DNA of 64,000 bases from DASXZH01 sp963829965 (lineage in GTDB: Bacteria; Armatimonadota; Fimbriimonadia; Fimbriimonadales; Fimbriimonadaceae): the NCBI GenBank assembly GCA_963829965.1, contig CAWHLK010000032.1:186001-250000 (forward strand). Reading direction: 5' to 3'. The notes below the pieces were generated by a model. The model saw only the letters and a program-made list of their open reading frames with translations, was not told the origin of the DNA and ran no database searches. The position numbers and the translations under genes are program-made. Below are positions 35,473-44,157 of this stretch, in pieces (within the stretch, counting starts at the first letter, position 1; every line of letters starts with the position of its first letter).

Positions 35473-36102
35473 ATGGAGCCAAAACTAGTCACCGTTCCGC
35501 AGGAAATCCCAGCCAAGGTTTACACCACCGACCGAGTAGGAATCAGCCGACAGACCCATGACGAGCATCTAAAACTGTGGCAAGGTTACGCGAACAAGAC
35601 GAATGAGATTCGTAAGGCGCTTGCCGAGCTTGGCGCAGACCCATCCAAAGCGAACCAAATCTTCAGCCAGTTGAGGGCGCTGAAAGTGGACTACACCTTC
35701 GCTTACGAAGGCTACATCAACCACAACATCTATTTCGACACTATCGGCGGCGAGGGCGGCCCTGCCACGGGGACAGTCGCCGACCTAATCAATGAATCGT
35801 ACGGCAGCTTTGAGAACTGGCAGGCCGATTTCAAAGCGACCGGCATCGCCGGCCGCGGATGGGCCTTCCTAGGCTACGATCTGACTGAGAAGCGGGTGTT
35901 CAACTATATCGGCGACGCGCAGAACACATTCCCAATTTGGACACGTCTGCTCCTGGCTTTGGACGTGTATGAGCACGCCTACTATCTGGACTTCCAGACT
36001 GCCAGGGCCAAGTACATCGACGCCTATCTTCAAGTGATCGACTGGACCGCGGTCAACGCCCGAGGCGAAGCGATCCAAACCCGGCAAGCCGTCGGCGTCT
36101 AA
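35473..36102 (+). CDS. Superoxide dismutase, Fe/Mn family
   Basis: The enzyme dismutates superoxide to oxygen and hydrogen peroxide. The four metal ligands are visible: His in QTHDEHLKLW, His in YINHNIYFD, and Asp and His in ALDVYEHAYYLDF. The GGEGGPATG and WAFLGYD segments are also family features. At 209 residues it is of normal length. The N-terminal PAKVYTTDRVGISRQTHDEH is slightly unlike E. coli SodA/B. Metal preference cannot be called from sequence alone. A strong Shine-Dalgarno sequence (TAGAGGAG) lies upstream of the ATG. Two 81-base repeats follow the gene. Confidence 0.9.
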   Translation: MEPKLVTVPQEIPAKVYTTDRVGISRQTHDEHLKLWQGYANKTNEIRKALAELGADPSKANQIFSQLRALKVDYTFAYEGYINHNIYFDTIGGEGGPATGTVADLINESYGSFENWQADFKATGIAGRGWAFLGYDLTEKRVFNYIGDAQNTFPIWTRLLLALDVYEHAYYLDFQTARAKYIDAYLQVIDWTAVNARGEAIQTRQAVGV

Positions 36103-36118
36103 GCAAACAGTAGAGGCC

Positions 36119-36280
36119 TTCGCGAAACCGTCATGGGCGTTCAATAGCCCATTTGGGAACCGGTAGTAGCGCGACCTTTAGGTTGCGTCCGGTAGCGCTT
36201 TCGCGAAACCGTCATGGGCGTTCAATAGCCCATTTGGGACACCGGTAGTAGCGCGACCTTTAGGTTGCGTCCGGTAGCGC
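36119..36280. repeat. 81 bp direct repeat, two tandem copies
   Basis: Copy 1 (about 36119-36199) and copy 2 (36200-36280) differ by one or two bases. Each contains an ATGGGC/GCCCAT stem with an eight-base loop and a second, GCGACC-TTTA-GGTTGC hairpin. The copies begin TTCGCGAAACCGTCATGGGC and end CCGGTAGCGC. They lie just after sod. Confidence 0.9.
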
Positions 36281-36681
36281 GCAAGTGCTTCTTGCGATAA
36301 CCTCTGTAGGGCCGGCGATTCAAGAGGATCGACGGCCCAAATTTCGCATCATTCTATTCAGATCAAAATCGGATGTCCCAAAACCGCGAAGAGTACAAGA
36401 AGAGTTGTGTGGCCACTGGGGGCTTGAGCGTCAAAGACAATTTGAGTTGTTCGGGTGTTTAGCTTGATCGCGCGCATCGAGTGCCCTTTCTCGTTTCTAA
36501 GCAGAATCGTTCCCAGGTCGCACATTCTCAGATTGCGCGGAGCATCCGGCCAACACGGCCAATAAGCATCTCAGCAGAACAATCTTCACGCAGCCATTAG
36601 ACCTGAAATCGCCAATGACACTTTCTCCGCCCTTGTACCACCCATGTCGTTCAACCCCGGCGTGGAAACATTTTTCCGGGC

Positions 36682-36718
36682 ACGTCACTCGTCACTCGTA
36701 ACTCGTCACTTGTCACTC
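36682..36718. repeat. Degenerate CGTCAC-type short repeat (copy 3)
   Basis: Four near-identical units of CGTCACTCGTCACTCGTAAC and TTGTCACTC occur here. It is the cleanest of the three such runs in the window (see 5529 and 15731). Confidence 0.6.
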
Positions 36719-36762
36719 AAACAACAGCACGGAAAGTCAAATATCGCCCATAACCCCCGGCG

Positions 36763-36768
36763 TATCAT
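36763..36768 (+). promoter_or_regulatory. -10-like box for leaderless araC-type gene (TATCAT, N6, ATG)
   Basis: TATCAT is followed by GAATTC and then the ATG at 36775. Confidence 0.5.
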
Positions 36769-36774
36769 GAATTC

Positions 36775-37348
36775 ATGGAGGAAGTCAGCCGGACCGAGGC
36801 GGAATATGTGGCAGCAATATCCAACGTGCTCGCCTACATCCAAATCCACCTGGATGACGAACTAACCCCCCACATGCTGGCCGACGTCGCCTGCTTCTCC
36901 CAACACCACTTCCACCGGATCTTCCGTGCGGTCGTGGGAGAGTCAGTCATGGATCATGTAAGGAGGCTCCGGTTGGAGAGGGCCGCGTACCGGCTCAAAA
37001 CCAGCCAGTCCTCGGTAGCCAGCATTGCCATCGACGCCGGTTACGGCGCCCAAGAGATATTTACGCGCATCTTCCGCACCTATTTCGGGGTTGCGCCGAG
37101 GGTGTATCGCAGAGCCCACGCGGCGCACCTTCTACCGGCGACCTCGGGAGTGCATTTCGCACCCGCCGGTTTCACCCCTCTGCGCCGAGCAGTGGATGCC
37201 GAGCTCTTGAACTCGGACCAACTTTGCCCTGCGCATCGCCAGTGGTCGGCTGAGTTTGAGCACCAGTGGGAAAGCATTCTCAGTATCGTCACCGACTTCT
37301 CGTCTTTCATCTTCCCGCCACAGTTGCGCGGCCCACATCTTTTCTTGA
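36775..37348 (+). CDS. AraC-family transcriptional regulator
   Basis: An AraC-type double helix-turn-helix occupies residues 15-115. The first recognition helix is MLADVACFSQHHFHRIFRAV and the second is SSVASIAIDAGYGAQEIFTR, ending FRTYFGVAPRVYRR. About 75 residues follow, including SGVHFAPAGFTPL, that resemble the start of a GyrI-like ligand domain. The open frame has no stop and continues into the next gene. A TGA in the +1 frame at 37346 sits just before that gene's binding site, so the AraC protein probably ends there after an unlocated one-base indel. It likely regulates the DUF899 cluster downstream. Confidence 0.75.
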
Positions 37349-37359
37349 AGGAGAACAAC

Positions 37360-37964
37360 ATGCCAGATACCTTGACTGAAATCGACAACGAGATCAGCAC
37401 GATTCAAAACGAAATCGAAGCTGCAAAGCAACGGTTGGTGGAGGCCCGCAAACGCAGGCCGAAGGAACCGGTAAACGACTACACGCTACAAGATTCGGAG
37501 GGCAAAAACGTAACGCTCTCTGAACTCTTCGGAGACAAGGAAGACCTCATTCTCGTGCACAACATGGGAACCGGGTGCTCATCTTGCACCATGTGGCGGA
37601 TGGGTTCACCGGCCTCGTTCCCCACCTTTCCGACCGCGCGGCGTTTGTGGTCTGCTCGCCGGACAAACCCGAGGTGCAAAAGCGGTTCGCGCAAAAGCGA
37701 AACTGGAACTTCAAGATGGTCTCTGCTCACGACAGCACGTTTGTGAAGGACATGGGTTTCTGGGAAGAAAGCGGCCCGTACCCCGGCCCTTGGCCCGGCG
37801 TATCCTCGTTCCACAAAGACCATGACGGGAAGATCTATCGGGTTGCAAAAGGTCACTTCGGCCCCGGCGATGATTTCTGTGTGGTCTGGCCGTTCTTTGA
37901 TCTGCTGGAGAACGGGGCGAATGGTTGGGAGCCGAAATACTTTTACGGGGAGGACGCAAAATGA
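37360..37964 (+). CDS. DUF899 family thioredoxin-fold protein 1, one frameshift
   Basis: DUF899 proteins are small thioredoxin-like proteins of unknown function. This one begins with a coiled-coil-like helix (IDNEISTIQNEIEAAKQRLV), then has NDYTLQDSEGKNVTLSELFG and the redox-like motif GTGCSSC. A one-base loss in the G-run near 37595 shifts the frame, and the protein continues DGFTGLVPHLSDRAAFVVCS to the stop at 37962. Corrected, it is about 201 residues. GAAGGAG eight bases upstream of the ATG at 37360 fixes the start. Its stop overlaps the next gene in ATGA. Confidence 0.8.
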
Positions 37965-38215
37965 GGCCCCTCTATTTCGCAACCGCTGCCGGACCGGCAC
38001 AGAGGTTTCCCGGCTCATCGGCACCGCGTATCCGAATGGCGCTCGTGACAGCGCTGACAGCCATCTTTCTTTTCGCAAGTGCCATGAGGCTCGGCCCCGC
38101 CGTCGCCCAAAGCGCGGCCCCCGGCAGCCCCGCGGCCCTTTGCCACTGCGCCCACTGTCCAGGAGGGGCTGCCTGCTGTTGCCATGGCTTGGCCTCCTGC
38201 GCGATTCACCACTAG
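37961..38215 (+). CDS. Small membrane-anchored protein with a Cys/His cluster
   Basis: This 84-residue protein overlaps the first DUF899 stop by four bases, so it is translationally coupled. It has one hydrophobic helix (RMALVTALTAIFLFASAM) and a C-terminal cluster CHCAHCPGGAACCCHG followed by SCAIHH. That gives seven cysteines and four histidines in about 25 residues, well suited to binding a metal such as copper or zinc. I do not recognise the family. The position between two DUF899 genes suggests a joint redox or metal role. The reading frame is short, so a non-coding origin is possible but unlikely given the coupling and composition. Confidence 0.55.
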   Translation: MRPLYFATAAGPAQRFPGSSAPRIRMALVTALTAIFLFASAMRLGPAVAQSAAPGSPAALCHCAHCPGGAACCCHGLASCAIHH

Positions 38216-38246
38216 CGACGTACGAAAAAACATAAGAGAAAAGCAA

Positions 38247-38967
38247 ATGCCCACACAAATCCAAGAACCCGAAATTGCCAACCACCCTGCCGTCAACATC
38301 GACGACTGGAAGGCCGCCAGCGCCAAGCTGCTTGTCAAAGAAAAGGAGTTCACTCGAATGCGGGACGATATCGCCCGCCAGCGACGTGAACTGCCCTGGA
38401 CCAAGGTCAAAGAGGACTACACATTTCATGGCCCAAACGGCGACGTAAAGCTCTCCGAACTCTTTGACGGAAAGAGCCAGCTCATCATCTACCACGCAAT
38501 GTGGGGGCCGAACGATGATGAACCCTGTCCCGGCTGTTCGTTCGTCATGGACCATATCGACGCCGCACGTCAGCACTTTGAACACCACGATATTGCCTTC
38601 GCCGCGGTTTCCAGAGCTCCCTTCGGCCACTTTGCCGACTTCAAAAAACGCATGGGCTGGCAGTTTCGATGGCTGTCTTCGGATGGAACGAACATTCAAT
38701 TTCGATTACGGCGTTTCATTCCAACGCGAGGATCTCGACAAGGGGGACGTCTTCTACAACTTCAAGATGCAAAAGTTGAGAAGCGAAGAGCAGCCCGGAC
38801 TGACTGCATTCTACAAGAATGAGAAGGGCGAGATATTCAGGACGTACTCAACCTACGAGCGCGGCCTGGACATGCTGCTTGGCGCATACAACTTCATCGA
38901 CCTCACTGCCAAAGGACGAAATGAAGAGGGCGCTATGGAGTGGGTGCGGATCCACGACCAGTATTGA
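38247..38967 (+). CDS. DUF899 family thioredoxin-fold protein 2, one frameshift
   Basis: It is a second DUF899 protein, divergent from the first. It opens MPTQIQEPEIANHPAV, has DYTFHGPNGDVKLSELFDGK, and carries the motif EPCPGCSFVMDHID. The frame breaks near 38690 (DGTNIQF versus the expected TFNFDYGVSF) and continues LDKGDVFYNFKMQKL to the stop at 38965. Corrected length is about 239 residues. Two different CXXC sites in the two DUF899 proteins (CSSC and CPGC) suggest different redox properties. A strong terminator follows. Confidence 0.8.
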
Positions 38968-38984
38968 GTGCCACAGAAAGGTTA

Positions 38985-39017
38985 GACTGCGCGGGCTTGC
39001 CCGCGCAGTCCTTCTTT
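38985..39017 (+). terminator. Rho-independent terminator
   Basis: GACTGCGCGGGC and its exact complement form a 12 bp inverted repeat with a two-base centre (38985-39010). CTTCTTT follows. It ends the AraC/DUF899 unit. Confidence 0.85.
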
Positions 39018-39103
39018 GCCTCTGGACGCTCTCGGAAGTCGGCTGCTAAGCTCGCCTGAGGAGAAAGGCGTGATCAATCTCGCGCATTCCACAGGATGTA
39101 CCC

Positions 39104-39289
39104 TTACTTGGACAGCAGCCCAGCTTTCTTTGTTGCGAGCGCGATTAGCTCAGCCAGGCTCAGATCGCCGTAATCTTTGGATTCATGGACTGGCTTGTTG
39201 ACTGGCCGAACGGCGGTAGATCTGTCCGCGCCTTCCGGTCGATAGATGCTGCTGATCCAGCCAGATTTCAGGGGTGTGGTGTAACTCAT
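39104..39289 (-). CDS. Small hypothetical protein with strong ribosome binding site
   Basis: This 61-residue protein starts MSYTTPLKSGWISSIYRPEG and ends in an amphipathic helix (LSLAELIALATKKAGLLSK). On the minus strand GAAGGAG lies about nine bases before the ATG, which is a much better signal than at most genes in this window. A candidate -35/-10 pair (TTGACG, 18 bases, TATGGG) lies upstream at about 39315-39350. No homologous family is known to me. It may be a small regulator or a peptide partner. Confidence 0.6.
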   Translation of the reverse strand: MSYTTPLKSGWISSIYRPEGADRSTAVRPVNKPVHESKDYGDLSLAELIALATKKAGLLSK

Positions 39290-39411
39290 TTTGCAAACTC
39301 TCCTTCGTTGTATGAACCGCCCATAGGCGTGTATTTATATCAACGTCAAGGTTCGCAAATGCACGTGTCGCAATAATTAACCGCACCTGGCGGTTCGTTT
39401 AGGCGAGTCAG

Positions 39412-39916
39412 TTAGCCCAGTTTGAACTTAGAATTGATGTCAGACTCGTGCCGGATCTCGTCCACCGGCTCTTTTTTGCCTTCACCCGCATAAAGCTGGT
39501 TCGGAAAATTTCAGGACGAACGCCTCACGATCGCCCACGTTTTTGTAAGCATGCACGACTCCGGGAGGCACCAAAACCAGAATTGGATTCTCGCTGCCGA
39601 CCTGCAACTGCACAGGTTCAGCGGACTTGCCCGGCCTGTTCTCCCACAAATACAGCACGTAGGACCCATCGATAAAGGCAAAACCGTCGGTTTGGTGAAC
39701 GTGTTCGTGAGGTCCGCGGGCCACTCCGGGCAGGGTCACGCTCAGATAGCTCATCACGGGTCGAAAATCATCCGGCAACTCATCATCGCGAAACAACTCG
39801 GTGAGCCAACCGCGCGAATCGTGGAAGCGCTTAAGCTCCCGAATCAAAACCCCTTCCATATGAACGTCCATCGGGTCAAATCCTACCCTAGGAAGCTTGA
39901 TCGGTAACACGGACAT
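39412..39916 (-). CDS. dTDP-4-dehydrorhamnose 3,5-epimerase-like protein (RfbC-like), one frameshift
   Basis: The cupin-fold protein resembles RmlC/RfbC. It contains FHDSRGWLTELFRDDELP, then RGPHEHVHQTDGFAFIDGSY and VPPGVVHAYKNV. A frame change near 39505, in GAAATTTTCCG, hides the C-terminal LYAGEGKKEPVDEIRHESD and the true stop at 39412. The original frame would end at 39482. Classic RmlC has paired histidine and lysine catalytic residues, and the HEHVHQ segment differs from those, so a relative rather than a true rhamnose enzyme is possible. GGAGG lies seven bases before the ATG at 39916. It is divergent from the glycosyltransferases. Confidence 0.75.
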
Positions 39917-39974
39917 GGCATGCCTCCAAAGACTGGAACCTACGGTTACCGATAATGGGAGTAAGCCAAATTTC

Positions 39975-41216
39975 ATGCCGTCGCCGCCGACCGTTTCAGA
40001 AACGCTCAACGTAGTGATCGTGAACGATCACGCGCGCGTGAATGGCGGCGCCTCCAAGGTGGCCATCCGCTCGGCTCGGGCCCTCGCGGAACGCGGCGTC
40101 AGGGTCCACTTCTTTGCAGCGGTTGGTCCGGTTTGCGATGACCTGCTCGGAAGAGAACACCTCAACACAACATGCCTGAATCTGCTGCCATATAACCAGA
40201 GCGGGTTCAAGAGATCCATCTTCTCAGGTCTGTGGGATAAGGCGGCCGGGGAGGCATTTGAAAAACTTCTTGCATCGATAGATGGACCGGCCGTCGTTCA
40301 CTTTCACTCGAACAGAGATGCTCTTTCCAGTAGTGTCTTCAAGCCAGTCTTCGATCGCAAACTCCCAATCGTTTACACATGCCACGAATACGGCATTGCC
40401 TGCCCGTATGCCGTTTTCTATAACCACCACACCAATTTGCCTTGCGGCAAAAAGGCGTTAAGCCTGTCATGCCTTACGGTGCATTGCAACCGAAAAGGCT
40501 ACGACAAAAAGGTTTGGACCTTTGCCCGCCAAATGGTCCAAAACAGCTCGCTTCAACTGCCTCGGCGTATCAGTGACATTATCTACGTCAGCGGCTTCAG
40601 CCGGCGAATCATCGAGCCCTATATCGGTCCCCATGTCAGGCAGCATAAGGTTTCAAATCCCATCGACGCCGTCCGGGGCGAACAACGGAAATTAACTCCG
40701 GAAAGCCCATTCATTTTCGTTGGCTTTCTCACCGCGGCGAAAGGGCCTGTGATAGCCGCCGCCGCCGCCAGGCAAGCAGGAGTGCCTATTCGCTTTGTTG
40801 GTGAGGGCGAAGCTCGGGACGCCATTTTGGAAGCCAACCCGGATGCGGTCATCACCGGCTGGGTTAGCCCGGAGCAAGTCCATCAAGAGATGCTGAATGC
40901 CCGCGCGATCGCTATGCCCGCCCTTTGGTATGAGACACAGGGCATGGTCGTCCAGGAAGCCTTGTCCCTTGGCGTTCCCGCCATCGTTTCGCGCACCACT
41001 GCGGCGAGTGAAGCAATAAAGGACGGTGTGAACGGCTTACTCACTGACACCGGCTCCGTCGGCCAGGTCGCTGCCGCAATGGCCAAACTTCAAGAAGGTG
41101 GCCTAGCCTGCGAATTAGGCAAGGCAGCCTCAACCATCTATTGGTCGGACCCGGCCGAGTTGTCAAACCACGTCGACCAAATTCTGGCAATCTACAAAGG
41201 GGCACTTGGCCAATGA
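39975..41216 (+). CDS. Glycosyltransferase family 4-type protein 1
   Basis: The 413-residue protein has a GT-B layout. The N-terminal Rossmann domain opens LNVVIVNDHARVNGGASKVA, and the C-terminal domain has FVGFLTAAKGP and the EX7E-type motif in ETQGMVVQEALSLGVPAIVS. A cysteine-rich insert (LSCLTVHCNRKGY) lies in the middle. It transfers a sugar from a nucleotide donor, and the acceptor is probably an envelope polysaccharide. The ATG at 39975 gives the best N-terminus, and an upstream frame extension would overlap the divergent epimerase. Its stop overlaps the next glycosyltransferase start in ATGA. Confidence 0.82.
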   Translation: MPSPPTVSETLNVVIVNDHARVNGGASKVAIRSARALAERGVRVHFFAAVGPVCDDLLGREHLNTTCLNLLPYNQSGFKRSIFSGLWDKAAGEAFEKLLASIDGPAVVHFHSNRDALSSSVFKPVFDRKLPIVYTCHEYGIACPYAVFYNHHTNLPCGKKALSLSCLTVHCNRKGYDKKVWTFARQMVQNSSLQLPRRISDIIYVSGFSRRIIEPYIGPHVRQHKVSNPIDAVRGEQRKLTPESPFIFVGFLTAAKGPVIAAAAARQAGVPIRFVGEGEARDAILEANPDAVITGWVSPEQVHQEMLNARAIAMPALWYETQGMVVQEALSLGVPAIVSRTTAASEAIKDGVNGLLTDTGSVGQVAAAMAKLQEGGLACELGKAASTIYWSDPAELSNHVDQILAIYKGALGQ

Positions 41217-42358
41217 AAGTGTTCTTTGTGGACCAATATGCGCAATTGGGTGGCGGCCAGCGGATCCTGCTCGACATTGTCGAAGACTTCATGGAGTCGG
41301 GAATCGAGTGCGTTGTTGCCTTGCCGGAACGCGGCCCGGTCGCGGACCACTTGGAGAACCAAGGCATCGTCGTGCGAAGGTTCACGCTGCCAGGAATGGA
41401 AGCAGGTCGCAAAGGCCTAAGAGATCGGTTAGCTTATTTTCCTGCTGCGCTCAAAGCCGGCCGAGAACTCAAATCCATCGCTCAAGAACAGAGAGCAGAC
41501 TTGGTGTTCTGCAACGGGCCCCGCTGCGCCCTGCCTTGCGTCCTAATGGCTTCTAAGCTCGAGCTCCCTCTGATCTGCGCGGTTCATCTCATTTTTGGCG
41601 GCCAAGAACAAAAGCTGCTGGATTGGTGCTTCAAAAAGCCGTGCGTGAAAGCGGTTACCTTCTGCTCGTCCGTCGCTGCCAACGCCTTCCCGAACTTGCC
41701 CGAAGGACAAAGGGGCCCGGTAGGGAACTGGGTAAGCCCCAAGTTCCAAACCACGCCGCGGGAAGAAGAAGCCAAGGCGATCTTCGGTCTGCAAAACAAC
41801 GAACTCGCCGTCGGCGTCGTCGGCCGCCTATCCCAGAAGAAGGGGCAAGGCCTATTCCTCGCAGCCATGGCACCACTGGCGAAATCGATGCGAAACCTAA
41901 AGCTCCTCATCGCCGGCAGCGGCGATTTCGAGGACCCCCAAGAAGAGCAGCGTCTGCGTGCCATAGCCCAAGATCTCGGAATCTCTGATCAAACCTATTT
42001 TCTCGGCACTGTAGAGGAAACGGTTGCCCTCATGGATGCATTGGACATCCTGGTCGTGCCTTCAGTTTGGGAGGAACCGTTCGGCCTCGTCGCGGTAGAA
42101 GGGATGGCACGAAGTTTGCCTGTGGTCGCTTGCAGAAGCGGCGGGCTGGCAGATATCATCGAAGATGGTGAAACCGGTTTCCTCGTTGAGAAAAATGCCG
42201 AAGATATAAGGAAGGCGGTGAAGTGCCTCATCAGCAACCCGGAGTTAAGAGCCGAAATGGGCGGCAAGGGGTTCGCGCGAGTAGGAAAATGCTTCGGCGC
42301 CGACCAGCGCTTAAAGGAATTGCGCGAACTGGCATGTAATTTGCTGAAGAAAGCCTAG
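41213..42358 (+). CDS. Glycosyltransferase family 4-type protein 2
   Basis: The 381-residue GT-B protein opens MKVFFVDQYAQLGGGQRILL. The C-terminal half has VGVVGRLSQKKGQGLFLAAM, LIAGSG and the EX7E motif in EEPFGLVAVEGMARSLPVVA, followed by GGLADIIEDGETGFLV. This is a strong GT4 signature. It is coupled to glycosyltransferase 1 by an ATGA overlap. With the downstream exosortase it forms a probable exopolysaccharide/protein-sorting locus. A GGTC-GAAA-GACC hairpin follows the stop at about 42359-42370. Confidence 0.88.
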   Translation: MKVFFVDQYAQLGGGQRILLDIVEDFMESGIECVVALPERGPVADHLENQGIVVRRFTLPGMEAGRKGLRDRLAYFPAALKAGRELKSIAQEQRADLVFCNGPRCALPCVLMASKLELPLICAVHLIFGGQEQKLLDWCFKKPCVKAVTFCSSVAANAFPNLPEGQRGPVGNWVSPKFQTTPREEEAKAIFGLQNNELAVGVVGRLSQKKGQGLFLAAMAPLAKSMRNLKLLIAGSGDFEDPQEEQRLRAIAQDLGISDQTYFLGTVEETVALMDALDILVVPSVWEEPFGLVAVEGMARSLPVVACRSGGLADIIEDGETGFLVEKNAEDIRKAVKCLISNPELRAEMGGKGFARVGKCFGADQRLKELRELACNLLKKA

Positions 42359-42486
42359 GTCGAAAGACCAAGAGTCAAAGGATTGACCTTACCGAAGCCA
42401 ACCAACTGTTCGATCTGGGAAAAACACCAGGTTTATTGAGCCCCGAGACTTGGTACGGTAGGAATCAGTAAAGGGAGTTAGAGCAA

Positions 42487-44068
42487 ATGCAATACACCGA
42501 AGGCGTAGGCCAGATTCGGGAAGCAGCCAAGCCCAGGAAGGGACTTGGCTTTTTAGCAATTTTAAGTCGGAGGCCTTCTGGCCGGCCGCTCTTATCACGG
42601 GCGCAATGGCAGCCCTGTTTTGGAGTCTCTTTGCTTTCACGTACAGCAAGTGGACCGAGCCCGAAGGCTATTACACTCACGGGTTTCTGATCCCCCAATT
42701 TCAGGCTACATCGTTTACCGTTGGTGGCCCCGTATCAAGCAGACGCCGGTTAAGGCGGGCTGGGTTGCCGCACCACTGATTGCCGCCTTCCTATGGATTG
42801 CCTATTGCGCGAACAGAACCGACATCTACGCGATCTTATCGCTAACGTTTATCGCTCTCGCACTGCTTTCCACCTGGCTAATCGCCGGTTGGCGCTGGAT
42901 GGTCGCTCTGCTTGCGCCCATCGGTTACTTGCTTTTTGCCCTGCCCGTCTGGGATCAGCTGATCAACGCCTATACGAACCCGCTGCAGCTGATCTCGACC
43001 AAGATCTCGTTCCACATGCTGCAGGCCATGTTCTTGCACCCGCAAATGGCGGACACCAATATCATCAGCATCGGCAGCTACCAAATCGAAGTCGCCGTCG
43101 CCTGCAGTGGGCTTAAACTCCTGCTGGCGCTCGTCGCCTTCGGCGTTTTCTTTCTGCTGATCGCGCGTCTCAAGCTTTGGGCGAACCTCCTGTTCGCCGC
43201 ATCCATCGTGCCCATCGCACTCTTCATGAACGGACTCCGTATCGCTCTCGTCGGTGCCGTGGGCCACTTCTTCGGTGCGGATGCAGGCGCCAAGTTTCAT
43301 GATTACAGCGGCTACATCGTCATTATTCTCTGCTTCTTCCTCCTTGACCGGTGGGCAAAGCTCCTTGGCTACAAAAAGAATGCGGTTGAGGAAGACGTTC
43401 CCGTCGCCAAAATGCCGGCCAAAGACCTCCGCTCACTAAAGCTGAGAGCCTTCGGAGTTGGCGCTGCGCTTGCTCTTGGCGGTGCGATCGTCATCGCAGC
43501 CCCTAAGCCAAAGCCCCTACCCGGACGAACGGAATCCTGGATGGAGAAAACTCTCCCCGCAACCGTTGATAACTACAAGGTCCAATCGAGCTACAAGATG
43601 GACGATTCCACCTACAACGAGCTGCAGCCTTACGGCATCGTTTGTCGAGTCATGGGCAACGGTACACAGGCCTACGACGTCACCATCGTGGCCAGCAACC
43701 GTAAGACCAGTTTCCATGATCCCCGCGTCTGCTTCCCAGCACAAGGTTGGAGCTTCGACGATCAGAAGAGAGTCGTCGTTCAAACCGCGACCCGTGGCGC
43801 GATTCCCGTCAGCCTTATCTCAATGAAAGACCCGGATGACAATAGCGAGCAGCTTGCCGGCTACTTCTACCGTGGACCGAAGGGTTTCTATGCAACACCG
43901 CAGGGGCTAAGCTGGTCCATGCTCCTCGACCAGTTCGCGGGCCGCAACGACGAAGGCGTGTTCTACCGGTTCATGCCCCAGTTCAAAGGAGCAACGGAAG
44001 CGGACTTGGAGAAGTTCATCCAGAAGTATATGGACACCTCCGGAAAGTCCAGCAACGGGTTCTTCTAA
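42487..44068 (+). CDS. Exosortase with C-terminal EpsI domain, two frameshifts
   Basis: Exosortases are multi-pass membrane transpeptidases that process PEP-CTERM proteins. The landmarks are GYYTHGFLIP, the catalytic Cys in VAVACSGLKLLLAL, Arg in NGLRIALVG and His in AKFHDYSGYIV. The C-terminal 190 or so residues form an EpsI (DUF3485) domain, with MDDSTYNELQPYG and FHDPRVCFPAQGWSF. Breaks occur near 42560 and in the C5 run near 42695. Corrected, the protein is about 527 residues with roughly eight membrane helices. GGGAG precedes the ATG at 42487. A matching PEP-CTERM protein is encoded at 60035. Confidence 0.88.
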
Positions 44069-44100
44069 TACCCTCCCCTGGGGTATCCGAGCTAAACGAT

Positions 44101-44129
44101 GTACGGGCGGCCCAAACCGCCGCCCGTAC
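44101..44129. terminator. Convergent 11 bp hairpin
   Basis: GTACGGGCGGC, a seven-base loop and the exact complement lie between the exosortase stop and the convergent prepilin-like gene. No T-run is seen, so it is a terminator-like rather than a canonical signal. A smaller ATACCC/GGGTAT hairpin precedes it. Confidence 0.5.
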
Positions 44130-44157
44130 GATGATTCAACTTGGCAACTCTGAACTC

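Larger units (their letters stand above)
36281..36774. other. Intergenic region without a supported gene
   Basis: Short open frames here lack ribosome binding sites, -10 boxes and recognisable sequence. The only structure noted is the CGTCAC-type repeat at 36682-36718 and a TATCAT box just before the AraC gene. Confidence 0.4.

Noticed and set aside
36119..36280. Insertion sequence
   Set aside because: There is no transposase frame and the element is only 81 bases per copy.
36775..37746. A natural AraC-DUF899 fusion protein
   Set aside because: A strong ribosome binding site and ATG start the DUF899 gene, and a stop just before it lies in another frame.
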